This document shows, one piece after another, positions 1 through 9,205 of a DNA stretch of 64,000 nucleotides. Under the pieces are notes generated by a model. That model searched no databases. It saw only the letters and a program-made list of their open reading frames with translations, and was not told where the DNA came from. The position numbers and the translations under genes were made by a program. Location of the stretch: the NCBI GenBank assembly GCA_015501075.1, contig JADNYJ010000050.1:181696-245695 (forward strand), given 5' to 3'. Source of the stretch: Gymnopilus junonius (taxonomy: Eukaryota; Basidiomycota; Agaricomycetes; Agaricales; Galerinaceae). The first letter of the stretch is position 1. The number at the start of each line of letters is the position of its first letter.

Positions 1-571
1 GAAAAACATCAGCAATATTACATATAACAGGAAGTGGCCACGTACGGAAAAGAAGGGAGGATATGTTGCCGAGATACTTTCCAAAGCCGCGTTTAGACGG
101 AGATATGTATGATTTTCTCCAATTACGGGGTTTCCTAGCGAGCTCAATGGTATCAGGCGAAAATACATGATCAGGATATGGATAAGGACGGTTTGCTGGA
201 AGGATTGTAACGTTGCGAGAGAGCGTGGAGTATCGACTAGCATCTCGACGCTTTCTCCCTCTTCTACGAACAGATCTGCACAGAGCATCACCTCGTGCAC
301 GCGAATGTTGTGTGCGAGAGTATATCATGAATTGCGGAGACGCAGTGTACGACGACTGAGGCATGTTGGAGGAGTAGTAAGTGAGATACGTGCCTGACGT
401 GTCAGGGAAAATGATATGAGAAAGAAAGCGCGGATCCTGCAGTAGTGGCCCAGGATACGGCCTGATATCAGTCAATTACGGACCCAGGAAACAGAATGCG
501 AGGGTTACGCACTCGAAAGGCCAACTGGTTGGATATCCTTGGTAGGCTTGAAACCAGTCAGCGTAGGACAT
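1..571 (-). CDS. Conserved hypothetical protein, 3' end outside window
   Basis: The reading frame starts with ATG at 571 and has two exons in view, 571..513 and 461..1. The 48-nt intron has a GTGCGT donor and a TATCAG acceptor. After splicing the frame is open for about 170 residues to the window edge, so the C-terminus is missing. The N-terminus is rich in Tyr, Pro and Ser; a very basic patch (RSVRRRGRKRRD, around residue 85) could be a nuclear localisation signal. A segment with the pattern ARKPRNWRKSY near residue 130 recalls a motif seen ahead of conserved domains in Agaricomycete hypothetical proteins; this is from memory and not verified. Function unknown. It is head-to-head with the SDS22 gene, the two start codons about 205 bp apart. 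Confidence 0.6.
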
Positions 572-776
572 GACGACGGCAAGAGAAAGAAAGAAAGGAG
601 AGACATGAGAAGAGACAGTGCTGGGCAGCCATAGACAAAGGAACAAATGAGGACAGTCGCGTCGTCGCGTTCAAGCCAGTTCGTCGCAGTGATGTCATGC
701 CTAATTTAGGATGCACTGCCACTGATCGTTCGGCAATCGCAAACGTGACTCGATCCAACTCATTTCAGTCCCTACC

Positions 777-2313
777 ATGTCCACCGATAGCGCGTCTACG
801 GCAGTAAAGGACAACTTAGACTCCTCTGCGTCTCAGAATAAACCAAAGTGAGTTCAATCGACACGCCCGCTTAGTGGAATTTCCTCATTTCGGTCCCGCT
901 GCCGTTCAACAAGATCAACCGCCGTCGCGAGAGTCGTCCTTCCTACCGCAGATGTAGATACCGATGAGGAACCCCCAGAAGACGGAGAGGAGGAGACAGA
1001 CGACGGGGATTTTTTGGCCGACTTTCCTGATGATACAGAGGTAAGATCTCTTGAACCACCCAGCGATGACCTTATCCATGAACCTTTCAACCTTACAGGA
1101 CTTGGAGCTCGTCCACGCAAGGATAGGATCCCTGACAGGCTTGCGTCTGGCAAGATTTGCGGAGCACCTGAAGAAACTCTGCCTAAGACAGAACTTTATA
1201 TCTCAGCTGGATCCGGAAATATTTCACCAACTGACCAAGCTGGAAGAGCTGGATTTATATGATAACAAGGTGAAGGACCTGGAGGATGCTTTGGACAAGC
1301 TTTCGAATTTAACGTGAGCCTGTATTAGTTCCTCATACAGACTTTAACAACTCAAATTCTTTATGAAGCATCTTAGATTTATCATTCAATCTGCTGCGAT
1401 CTGTGCCTGACCGCCTAGAATTCCTGCCATCTCTTCAGACGGTTTATTTTGTGCAAAATAAGATCAGCAAGATAACGGGACTAGGTCATGTGTTAACCTG
1501 AAGAGCCTGGAGTTGGGAGGCAACAGGATTCGCGTGAGTATCATTTAATTATGTATCAGATATACTTAGTAGATTTCTCATGCAGAAAATCGAAAACCTC
1601 GATTCGCTGGTCAATCTGGAAGAATTATGGTTAGGAAAGAATAAAATCGCCAAGCTGGAGGTGCACCGAATCTCTTCGAGTCATACTACTATCCGTACCG
1701 ACGCTTCTCGTCTAGGGTCTGCAAAATCTCAAGAAACTGAAAACCCTTTCACTTCAGTCAAACAGAATAACAAAGATAGAAGGTCTCGAGGAACTTGGCG
1801 AATTGGATCAATTATATCTTAGTCACAATGGTATCGAGCGACTAGAGGGTTTAGGCAACAATGTATGGATAAGCTTACTATTTATTTTTTTTCTTCGATT
1901 AACCATTCCTAAATGTCAGCTTAACCTTTCAACTCTGGATGTTGGAAGCAATTTTATTCCGGCCATTGAAAACCTGTCCCACTTGAAAAATATAGAAGAG
2001 CTATGGGTACGCCCTTTCACCTTCGACGATCTCTTAGCACTTCTGACCATCCTTCGCCCAGATGAATGGCAACAAGATACCCGATTTGACAGCTCTCGAG
2101 CCACAACTGAAGGCTCTTCCTAACCTGACCACATTGTATCTAGAAGCAAATCCTTGTCAAACTAACGACAGGTCTGGATACAGAAGGAAGATCCAAATCG
2201 CGCTTCCGCAACTACAGCAGATAGATGCGACGTATGCATTATGAATCTTTGACCTCGTGGACTATTTGCTGAAAGTTTTTCTTCTCAGATACACAAGAGC
2301 GGGCGCGCAGTGA
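777..2313 (+). CDS. sds22: SDS22-like leucine-rich-repeat regulator of protein phosphatase 1
   Basis: Nine exons: 777..847, 914..1040, 1099..1313, 1369..1533, 1586..1660, 1716..1862, 1920..2006, 2062..2231 and 2289..2313. An acidic N-terminus (DEEPPEDGEEE) is followed by a run of 22-residue leucine-rich repeats such as LEELWLGKNKIAKLE and LDQLYLSHNGIERLEGL, then a C-terminal cap (TTLYLEANPCQ) and end TYTRAGAQ. This is the SDS22 architecture (about 360 residues). SDS22 binds PP1 catalytic subunits and guides their assembly and mitotic role in the nucleus. One oddity: exon lengths sum to 1082 nt, one short of a multiple of three, because the repeat frame shifts inside exon 4 near 1485-1490; both sides are clearly SDS22. 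The first intron acceptor (AAG at 911-913) was chosen because it keeps the frame. Confidence 0.88.
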
Positions 2314-2909
2314 AGCGGCTTGCGTGAAAGTCTATTATATCTTTTAAATTATTGGGGACAAGTCAACGCGAAATTATGTGGGATTTTGTTGCTGGGGGTT
2401 TTGACAGCAATCTGCCGAGCTTGCTGCAGTTGAAAGGATTGCACTGCAGACGGGGCATTTTCCTACTTTTATCATATATTTTGGAAGAATTTTGAATCAG
2501 CGGAAGAAAGAATTAACGGCTCAGAACCACTTGATCATAAGGAATATCAGAAATAATATTCATAAGACCAATTGCAAAGGTTACAAGACAAGTAAGACGA
2601 CAACAAGCAGGAGGCTGACAGTAATGATGAATACACGAGTTAAAGGGAGATCAACAACCAAGAGAGATGCCAAATGGAGTCCAAGAGAGGGAGAAGGGAA
2701 AGCAAAGGACTAGGAAGTCTTGGAGAGCAAGCAAAGCGAATATTAACGCTACAGATTAAGGTCTAGATAACATGTAACAAGGGTGAGTAAGTATACAATT
2801 ACACATAAAAATACAGATGAAGAGGAAAAAGAGTTCAGAATGTTATCATTAAAAATTGGAGTTGAAGTTGAATGCGTCATGGAATCGTTTGAAGTCGTTC
2901 AGGGACACT
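2314..2909. other. Tail-to-tail intergenic spacer
   Basis: The space lies between the stop codons of the SDS22 and BTG-like genes. It is A-rich from 2480 to 2860, as expected of two 3' UTRs. A short open frame at 2492-2713 is Lys/Arg/Thr-rich with no recognisable pattern. No gene is supported. Confidence 0.5.
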
Positions 2910-4157
2910 TTAAAAGCGAGTGCCGCGCCTCCAAGACATAGCGGAGGAGGCGGCATTTTGGGTTGGGGTAGGGGTCTTCTTGCCGCCAATGGGAGCACGG
3001 TACCTGGGTGCCGCATCAGCTTTGGGAGCCTTTGAGGCACCACCAAGCATGACACCGCCTGTGAGGACGGTGCTCACTCCACCTTGGTAGAGATACTTGG
3101 TCACTTCCTTCTTATTGGAGTCGTTGACAACGCGGGGAGCAACAGGTTGGCGAGGAACGAAGGCGGGTGCGTGCCTGTTGATAGTAGTAGGCTTAACAGA
3201 AGTCGTGGCCGGAGGAGTAATTGTTATTCGGGGCTTGGTAGAAGCCAAGAAATCGAAAGAAGATGTCGAAGATACAGAAGTGACGCTTTCGTCGTCGGAA
3301 GAGAAAGAGAAAGAAGATAGACGGGAGCTTGGCCTTGAACTGTCCGGAGAAGATAAGGGCTCCGGGGAAGAAAGAGGGGAGGGGAATGATGTCGTAACCA
3401 TGGGTATGAAGGTCGTAGGAATATCGATATCGATGGAGGGGAAGCGTTCGCGGGTCGGGCTGGGCGACAGAATTGCGGTCCTTGAGATCATGGCGAAGAT
3501 CTCATCGGCCTCCTTTTCGTGCTCTGATTCAAGAAGCTGCTGAGCGAGGGTACGGGTATGCGCACGAGCAACAGCAGAGCTGACAGTAGCGCGCAAGGAT
3601 GCTTGCATGGCGGACTGTTGTCCGAGTTTGCTGATCGGGACTTGGGGCTGTTCCTCCGTAAGATGAGCAAGCAGAGCGCGCTTGGCAGGGGTCAAGGTCT
3701 GCTCTGACCAAATGGTGATGGGCTGGGGCTTGGGTCCGAGATAGAGGACCACAACCGAGTGAGCATCTAGGACGATGTCAAAGTCGCGATCGCCCAAAAG
3801 CTTCATCCAGTGCGCCCAATGCAAGCCTGAGGCAATGCAGGCGGCAAAGATGGGGCGGGGAGGAATAGAGGAGGCAGACAATGACAGAATGAGTCTACCA
3901 TCCCGAGCCGGGTTATAGGAACTGTTGAGAGTCGTGCGGAGGATAGTCTTGAGAGTGTTGACCATCTCGGGAGCTTGAGTGAGAATCAAGGGGCGTGTCA
4001 AGAAGGCAATGGCTGAGTGATGCAGGCGGGGACAGTGCTGGCGGTGGATGGGGCGTTGTAGAAAGCCATTTGAGTCGTTGGATTGTAGAAGAAAGTAATC
4101 GTAAGTGGAAACTGAAGGTTCGTGAGGAATTATCGACCGGCGATTGATAGAGAACAC
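2910..4157 (-). CDS. Probable BTG/Tob anti-proliferative-domain protein
   Basis: Uninterrupted 415-codon frame. Residues about 45-150 resemble the BTG/Tob domain: an entry helix (AIAFLTRPLILTQ), then RPIFAACIASGLHWAHWM, then DFDIVLDAHSVVVLYLG, matching the family order of a ..SGL.. helix followed by a DPG-Val-Ser strand. The usual DPG is DAH here, so the match is partial. The rest (residues 230-400) is Ser/Pro-rich and probably disordered, with clusters SPLSSPEPLSSPDSS and SSDDESVTSVSS. The metazoan family binds CCR4-CAF1 deadenylases; whether this holds here is inference. The start is uncertain: a short 5' exon could precede it. It is head-to-head with the CCDC174-like gene and tail-to-tail with SDS22. 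Confidence 0.5.
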   Translation of the reverse strand: MFSINRRSIIPHEPSVSTYDYFLLQSNDSNGFLQRPIHRQHCPRLHHSAIAFLTRPLILTQAPEMVNTLKTILRTTLNSSYNPARDGRLILSLSASSIPPRPIFAACIASGLHWAHWMKLLGDRDFDIVLDAHSVVVLYLGPKPQPITIWSEQTLTPAKRALLAHLTEEQPQVPISKLGQQSAMQASLRATVSSAVARAHTRTLAQQLLESEHEKEADEIFAMISRTAILSPSPTRERFPSIDIDIPTTFIPMVTTSFPSPLSSPEPLSSPDSSRPSSRLSSFSFSSDDESVTSVSSTSSFDFLASTKPRITITPPATTSVKPTTINRHAPAFVPRQPVAPRVVNDSNKKEVTKYLYQGGVSTVLTGGVMLGGASKAPKADAAPRYRAPIGGKKTPTPTQNAASSAMSWRRGTRF

Positions 4158-4566
4158 TAGAAAATGCGACTAGTCGTTGAAATAGACGAATAAGGAATCT
4201 ACGAAAAGGACTTTAGACAGTCATCCAAGTATATTTGAAAGGCTGGAACTGACCTCCAGAGATATGGAACGTGAGTGGGCAGACGAGTAAAAGGAATCTA
4301 AACGAAGCTGGGATGGCTAGCAAGCAGAGGAGTTCAGGAGAGGACCTGTTGGGGGATCTGACCGAGGAATAGCAGCCCATATTTATAACGAAACCGTCGC
4401 CGCGAGTACGCCCGTACAATAGCCCAACATTGTCGTTGTAGTGATAGCTACGGCCATTGTCCATTCACAAATTGACATTGTTCTATTAGCCGATGTCGCA
4501 CCACGTGATGGCGCATAATGCCTGTCAGTTATGTAATCCAAACATTGGACTGCTTGGCTCCGACTC
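4158..4566. promoter_or_regulatory. Shared divergent promoter region
   Basis: About 410 bp separate the start codons of the BTG-like gene (-) and the CCDC174-like gene (+), so both promoters must lie here. A minus-strand open frame (4464..4213) has no recognisable motif and is best seen as leader sequence. No clear TATA box was seen. Confidence 0.4.
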
Positions 4567-6077
4567 ATGTCGCATGCGAGCAAATCGAAAGCCAAAGGAA
4601 TCAGCGCCAGCTCTTTTTTTGATCTCAAGGCCGAGCTTTCTAAACAGGAAGTCGAGTTCGCGAAAGCTAAGGCCGCAGGAAATGTCAAACCAATTGTAGG
4701 CGGCATAAAGCGTCCTGACAAGGTACGTGTCTTTCCAATATCTGTACCCAACTTAATACTCACAATACACCTTAGAAACCTTCCGTATGGGCTCGTCAGA
4801 ACAAGGGCGTCAGCGCGCGAGCAATTAGAGATATAGAATTGGAGGAAGTTACTAAACCTACCCTTGACTCGGCCCGCGCAACCTTGGAGAGAAAGGCTAA
4901 GATCTATGAAAAGCTACGAAAAGGAAAGACTGGTGGCTTGAGCGACGTACAGTATGATGCGCTTTTGGTAGACGTACGTTCTTCTTTACGCATGCGCCGC
5001 CTTTCGACGGTTGTTGATATCACACAGTTTGACTCTGGCACGGCGATGTCAAAGTACTATGAGGCAGATAGTGCCGACGAGGACGAGAGCTTGAGGGTGC
5101 CTGTTCCACCAACTGATGTATGTTTCTGTAATCCTCGCCAGTTTATCTTGCTGATACTTGGCAAAGGACGACCCTATTGTAGAATACGAAGATGAGTTTG
5201 GACGGATACGCACCGCGCGGCGTTCCGAAGTTCCAAGAAACCTGAGGACGGACCTTGAAGAAACTGTGGACGAAGACGAGTAAGCTATCCGATAAGCTAT
5301 GCATAGTTACTGCTCACAAGCCACGCTCTTTGACAGAGATATCATCATCCGTAAGTCTGAATTTGCATAAAGCACAAGCATAATGCTGACCGTGCAGCAG
5401 GAAACCCTGTGAACCACTTCCCGACTTACCAGCCATCCGAGGAACACTTGGCGGAGATTGCTAAAGCTTTTTCGGAGGAGAATAATCCGTTAAATATTCA
5501 CTACGATGCTTCTAGGGAAGTGCGCGCCAAAGGAGCTGGCTTTTACCAATTCTCTGCGGATGAAGAAACAAGAAAAGCACAATTAGAAGAACTCAAAGCA
5601 TCTAGGGAAGAGACTGAGCGCATACGAAAAGAAATGGGTGCTGAGGATATCAAATCAGGAGAGTTTGAGGGTATGAGAGATGGCGAAGCGGGTACTGCAG
5701 GCGCCACTGGCATCCAGAGCAGAGCCATGGAGAAAAGAAAGAGGGATATTGAGGAACGAAGACAGCTGCTGGAGGCCAAGAGGCGCAAGTTAAGGGGGAC
5801 AGACGCACCTACACCTCCTTCCGATTCTATTTCTTCGAGTTCTTCACAACATCCTGCAAAAGAGGTTGCCCCACGGCCCACGATACCAGTAGTGCCTTCA
5901 GTCCTCTCCAAACCAATTCCAAGCAAGCAAGAGAAGAAACCTGTCGAAGCATCAACCGATCCGTTCGCCGCCTTGGAAGCATTGTCCCAAGGCAAAGGCA
6001 AGAATAATGTGAAATCCGTTAATGATGCAGACTCTTTTCTAGCTCAATTAGAAGAAGAATTCCTTGGATCAAAATGA
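4567..6077 (+). CDS. CCDC174-family coiled-coil protein (nuclear RNA processing)
   Basis: Six exons: 4567..4722, 4776..4973, 5028..5117, 5167..5279, 5337..5350 and 5401..6077, giving 415 residues with all phases consistent. The N-terminus SASSFFDLKAELSKQEVEF, then KPSVWARQNKGVSARAIRD and ERKAKIYEKLRKG, follow the order of the CCDC174 family. The middle has an acidic DEFGRIRTARRSEVP segment. The C-terminal half has PVNHFPTYQ, KGAGFYQFSADEETRKAQ and a long charged helix with basic KRKRDIEERRQLLEAKRRK. In animals CCDC174 is nuclear and linked to the exon-junction complex/spliceosome; a similar role is inferred. Exon 5 is only 14 nt. Its last 59 nt overlap the C-terminal codons of the opposite-strand metallo-beta-lactamase gene. 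Confidence 0.82.
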
Positions 6078-7325
6078 AGAAATAACTCCGATGCTCATAA
6101 TATCTCAGTCTATACAATCTCTCCCTTCGATCTCGATACTCATTATTCCAGTCTTGCTCTCCATGCCTTCGTACTTCTTCCACCAACCTTTCCGGACAGC
6201 GAAGGGAAAATCTGTCGCCTGTTTTACCATACGTAACTGTTTCCTCACCCCGACTTTCTCGGCGTTCTGCTACTTCTTCCTTGCCTTCGACGACATTCCG
6301 CATGTACGCCTTCGCGGAAAGAAGTACGTCAAGTGCTGGTTGCAGTGCAGTGCAGTGTCCAGCATTTATGAGGACTCCGAAAGGTTCGCCATTGCGTTCA
6401 TCAGAAGATTGTAGCAACAGATTTTTCTGCTTCACGAACTCAATCAAATAATCCATGGAGGAAAACCAAGTCACAATTGAACCCTCCTTAGGGAAGATGA
6501 TTGGCTCCCACTCATAAAGAGAATCGCCGACATAAAGCATCTTTTCTGCTTCGTCGTAGAGAGCAATTTCATCTGGCGTATGTCCTGGTGTATGCAGGAT
6601 TTTAACGTCTAGCTGTGTCTTGCGAAAGTCGGTAGCAATGATTTCATGCATATGGGGCACCAACGTTGGCGTATATTGGGGTGTCTTGATGTTCAAGGCA
6701 TTGCAAAGAGAATGTTCAGGCATGGCATCTTCGTCAAGGAAACTAGGTGAATGGGCTGAGGCGAGGATCAATGAGTCTTTGCTATGCAAGTAATCAAAAT
6801 GGATAAATGTCATCAAACTGCATCTTTCTCTTACAAGTCCTCTATGCCAACTGTTTTCACCAGTGGAAGTCAGTTGTGCACTTTGCGGAGGACGCTGAGA
6901 TTGCCCTACGCACGGATGTGGTCGTAATGACAATGTGTTAGGGCAACTACATAGCCCATCTTGCCGTCTCTATTCAAAGGCAATCCATCATTGTCATCGA
7001 CGTTGACAGTCTCGATGAAATCTCGCAAGCTCTTGATCTCGAACTGGGTATCGTTAGAAGCGCCTCCACAGCCTGTATCAATGACGAGGATAGTGTTCGA
7101 GGATGGCACAACTTTTGCATAGATATGTGGATGTTCAGAGTAGATGTCGTCGTGTTCTTTGATTAGAAATGTAGTTGCTGTCAATCGAGATGCCTGGAAG
7201 GCAGATTTCGAAAGTTTCTCGTTGGTATATGGAAAAGTGATTTGGGGATCAGAGTACAACAAGTAGCTCATCATTGCACAACAAGCAGCCACCGTCCAGA
7301 GCAACTTTTCTACGGTTGTAAACAT
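6019..7325 (-). CDS. Metallo-beta-lactamase-fold hydrolase, membrane-anchored N-terminus
   Basis: Spliced as 7325..6914, 6850..6835 and 6781..6019 (396 residues). Residues 7-25 (KLLWTVAACCAMMSYLLYS) look like a signal anchor. The fold motifs are present in order: THCHYDHI (HxHxDH metal site), HTPGHTPDE (third His), GDSLYEW (bridging Asp) and NAGHCT (last His). The middle exon is a 16-nt microexon that supplies LGIEDF directly after HYDHI, restoring the family's usual DHIxGIxxF helix; without it the frame cannot be joined. Substrate is unknown. The C-terminus runs into the 3' end of the CCDC174-like gene on the other strand; an unrecognised last intron could remove this overlap. Confidence 0.8.
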
Positions 7326-7411
7326 CTTGGGTGGTGAGAGTTATGAGAAAGATGCTTACACCGCACGCATTCTAATCTCTTCCACTCTCACATGTCAAAT
7401 ATCGAGACTCG

Positions 7412-7687
7412 TTAACCTCCCGAGACCGGGCAGATTACTGCAACTTCCTCTCCACCCTTCAGCAGGACGGCTTCAGGATCTTCCACCATTTCGAGGTTGA
7501 CACACCATTGACTAGTATCAATTACTTCTTTCAGGCGCGTATTAGGATGGCGCGAGACGAGCAAGGCAGTTAACTCTGGTAATTTTAAGCCATCTTCTGG
7601 GATAGGAACGTCTTCGGATGTCAGACCTGTCGCGGTCGAGGCTGCTGCAAAATAAAGGATAGTTATCGTCCGTTTCTGGTTAGACAT
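7412..7687 (-). CDS. Molybdopterin synthase small (sulfur-carrier) subunit, MoaD/MOCS2A type
   Basis: Single-exon 91-residue frame with a beta-grasp ubiquitin-like pattern. It starts MSNQKRTITILYFAAAS and ends AVICPVSGG; the terminal Gly-Gly is the residue pair that is adenylated and thiocarboxylated to carry sulfur to precursor Z in molybdenum cofactor synthesis. Length and C-terminus match the family. An upstream in-frame ATG at 7711 would add eight residues; the inner ATG (7687) gives the typical N-terminus. It is followed closely by the metallo-beta-lactamase gene on the same strand, but functional linkage is not suggested. Confidence 0.85.
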   Translation of the reverse strand: MSNQKRTITILYFAAASTATGLTSEDVPIPEDGLKLPELTALLVSRHPNTRLKEVIDTSQWCVNLEMVEDPEAVLLKGGEEVAVICPVSGG

Positions 7688-7890
7688 GGCATTGGCAAGG
7701 ATTGGTCGCAAAGATGTGCTTGCTAATTAACTCGGGGGCGTGCGTCACATGCCTTCCTCAATGACCCCTGTTGGATGCCAATGCCATTTGGCATTCACCC
7801 TGCTTTAGAGTCTTTGACAAAATACTTAAAACTTTCACCAGAAAGGATGCTCTGTACGGCCATTTATAGATATATCTTAGAATATTTCCT

Positions 7891-8949
7891 CTATTCCACA
7901 GCCGACTCGAACGCCGACAACCTTAATTCTGTGGTCCACCAAATCGGTTTCGACGTCTTTATCCAGACCACCTTCTCTTCCGGAAGTAGATGATTCGAAG
8001 TCGACAATAGACCGTCAAATGAAGATACTTGCTCGGCTGCACAATATCAGCCTTTCAGAATTTCATGAAATGGAAGAATGCAACGTACTCAGGTTCCATT
8101 TCAACCCAGTCGTTGAAATAACGGTCTGGTCTATACCCACTGGAAGTAATCCGCAAGTTTGACCCAATAATGTATGATCAATTTCAATCTCATGCTCGCC
8201 CTAAGGGGTAAATGGCGATTAGCTTGCACTCGTTCAAAGCGCTATTGACCTTACAGAGTCGAGGACCCAACCAACATTATCATCCGTCACCGCGAAGACA
8301 CGGTCGCGTCTCTTGCGCAACTTGTGTAGATATGACAGAGTATGGATGGTCTGGTCCAATCGACCAGACAGCCCGCCGAGGAAAATAATACGATATTGCT
8401 GAGCAGCTGTGTAAGTTCCAATCGATGGCTGATCGAAATAAACGTACTCGTAGATCCCTGGACGCCTCAAAATCTTCCAAGGCAAATAAACATTTCATCA
8501 AGTCAGTGGAATTTTCATCATGGTCTTGAATAACGGGTACTCCCTGTATTCCATACCGTTCACAGGTAAAATTAGCGAGTACATTTCCGTTACCAAGTCA
8601 TCGGCTTACATTGCTTTCATAAAAGCTTCGAACATTTGGACGAATAGAATCCAAGTCCCCTTTTATTAGATCAGGGAGGTATCTGTAGAACAAAGTTTGA
8701 TTGCTGCTAATGCGTGTCTGAGAGCTCAAGAACCCACTTCATCCGTTTATCAGGGTCCAAGATGTCAAAAAGCTGATTGGCGCCTCCGTCAGCGCAGCAG
8801 TGCCATTGAGAAGAAGACCAGAGCCTGTGAAAAAGAGGAGAGGAGAATGGCTGATTCAATATTATCAGTGCATATTTAGAATCCTCAGAAGCAGGACAGC
8901 TGTCTTGCAAGAAGTTGACGTTCCATGTTTTTTTGTGCGAAGTCATCAT
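7891..8949 (-). CDS. Thiamine pyrophosphokinase
   Basis: Six exons: 8949..8738, 8682..8610, 8543..8448, 8398..8255, 8200..8089 and 8036..7891 (260 residues, all phases consistent). Motifs in order: CCADGGANQLFD, KGDLDSIRP, a substrate segment DHDENSTDLMKC, FLGGLSGRLDQTIHTL, CGLLPVG and TGLEWNL, then LSTSNHLL. These match thiamine pyrophosphokinases (yeast Thi80), which transfer pyrophosphate from ATP to thiamine to make the cofactor ThDP in the cytosol. The first donor is GTGGGT at 8737; using the next GT would create a stop. The start codon at 8949 has a second Met just after it; an extra 5' exon cannot be excluded. Confidence 0.88.
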
Positions 8950-9205
8950 ACGAAGTCAATCGGAGACAGCCGAAAGCTAGGGGATGCTGAAGGCCAAAGC
9001 GCTGTATTTCCTTATCAGTGTCTATGTTACAAAGGTATGTAGAACTCGGAACCAGGTACTCTTCAGACTAGAAAACAATCCGTTCTAACAAACAACAACG
9101 TGGTATAATAGGTATCAAAGCAGAGGAGGCGTAAAATGACAGTATAGATACATGCCCTCTTCGGGTTTCTAGGCTCACAAAGTCTGAGTAACCAGAGTAC
9201 AGAAT

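Noticed and set aside
3097..3543. 148-codon plus-strand frame rich in Glu/Lys
   Set aside because: Shadow of the Ser-rich part of the BTG-like gene.
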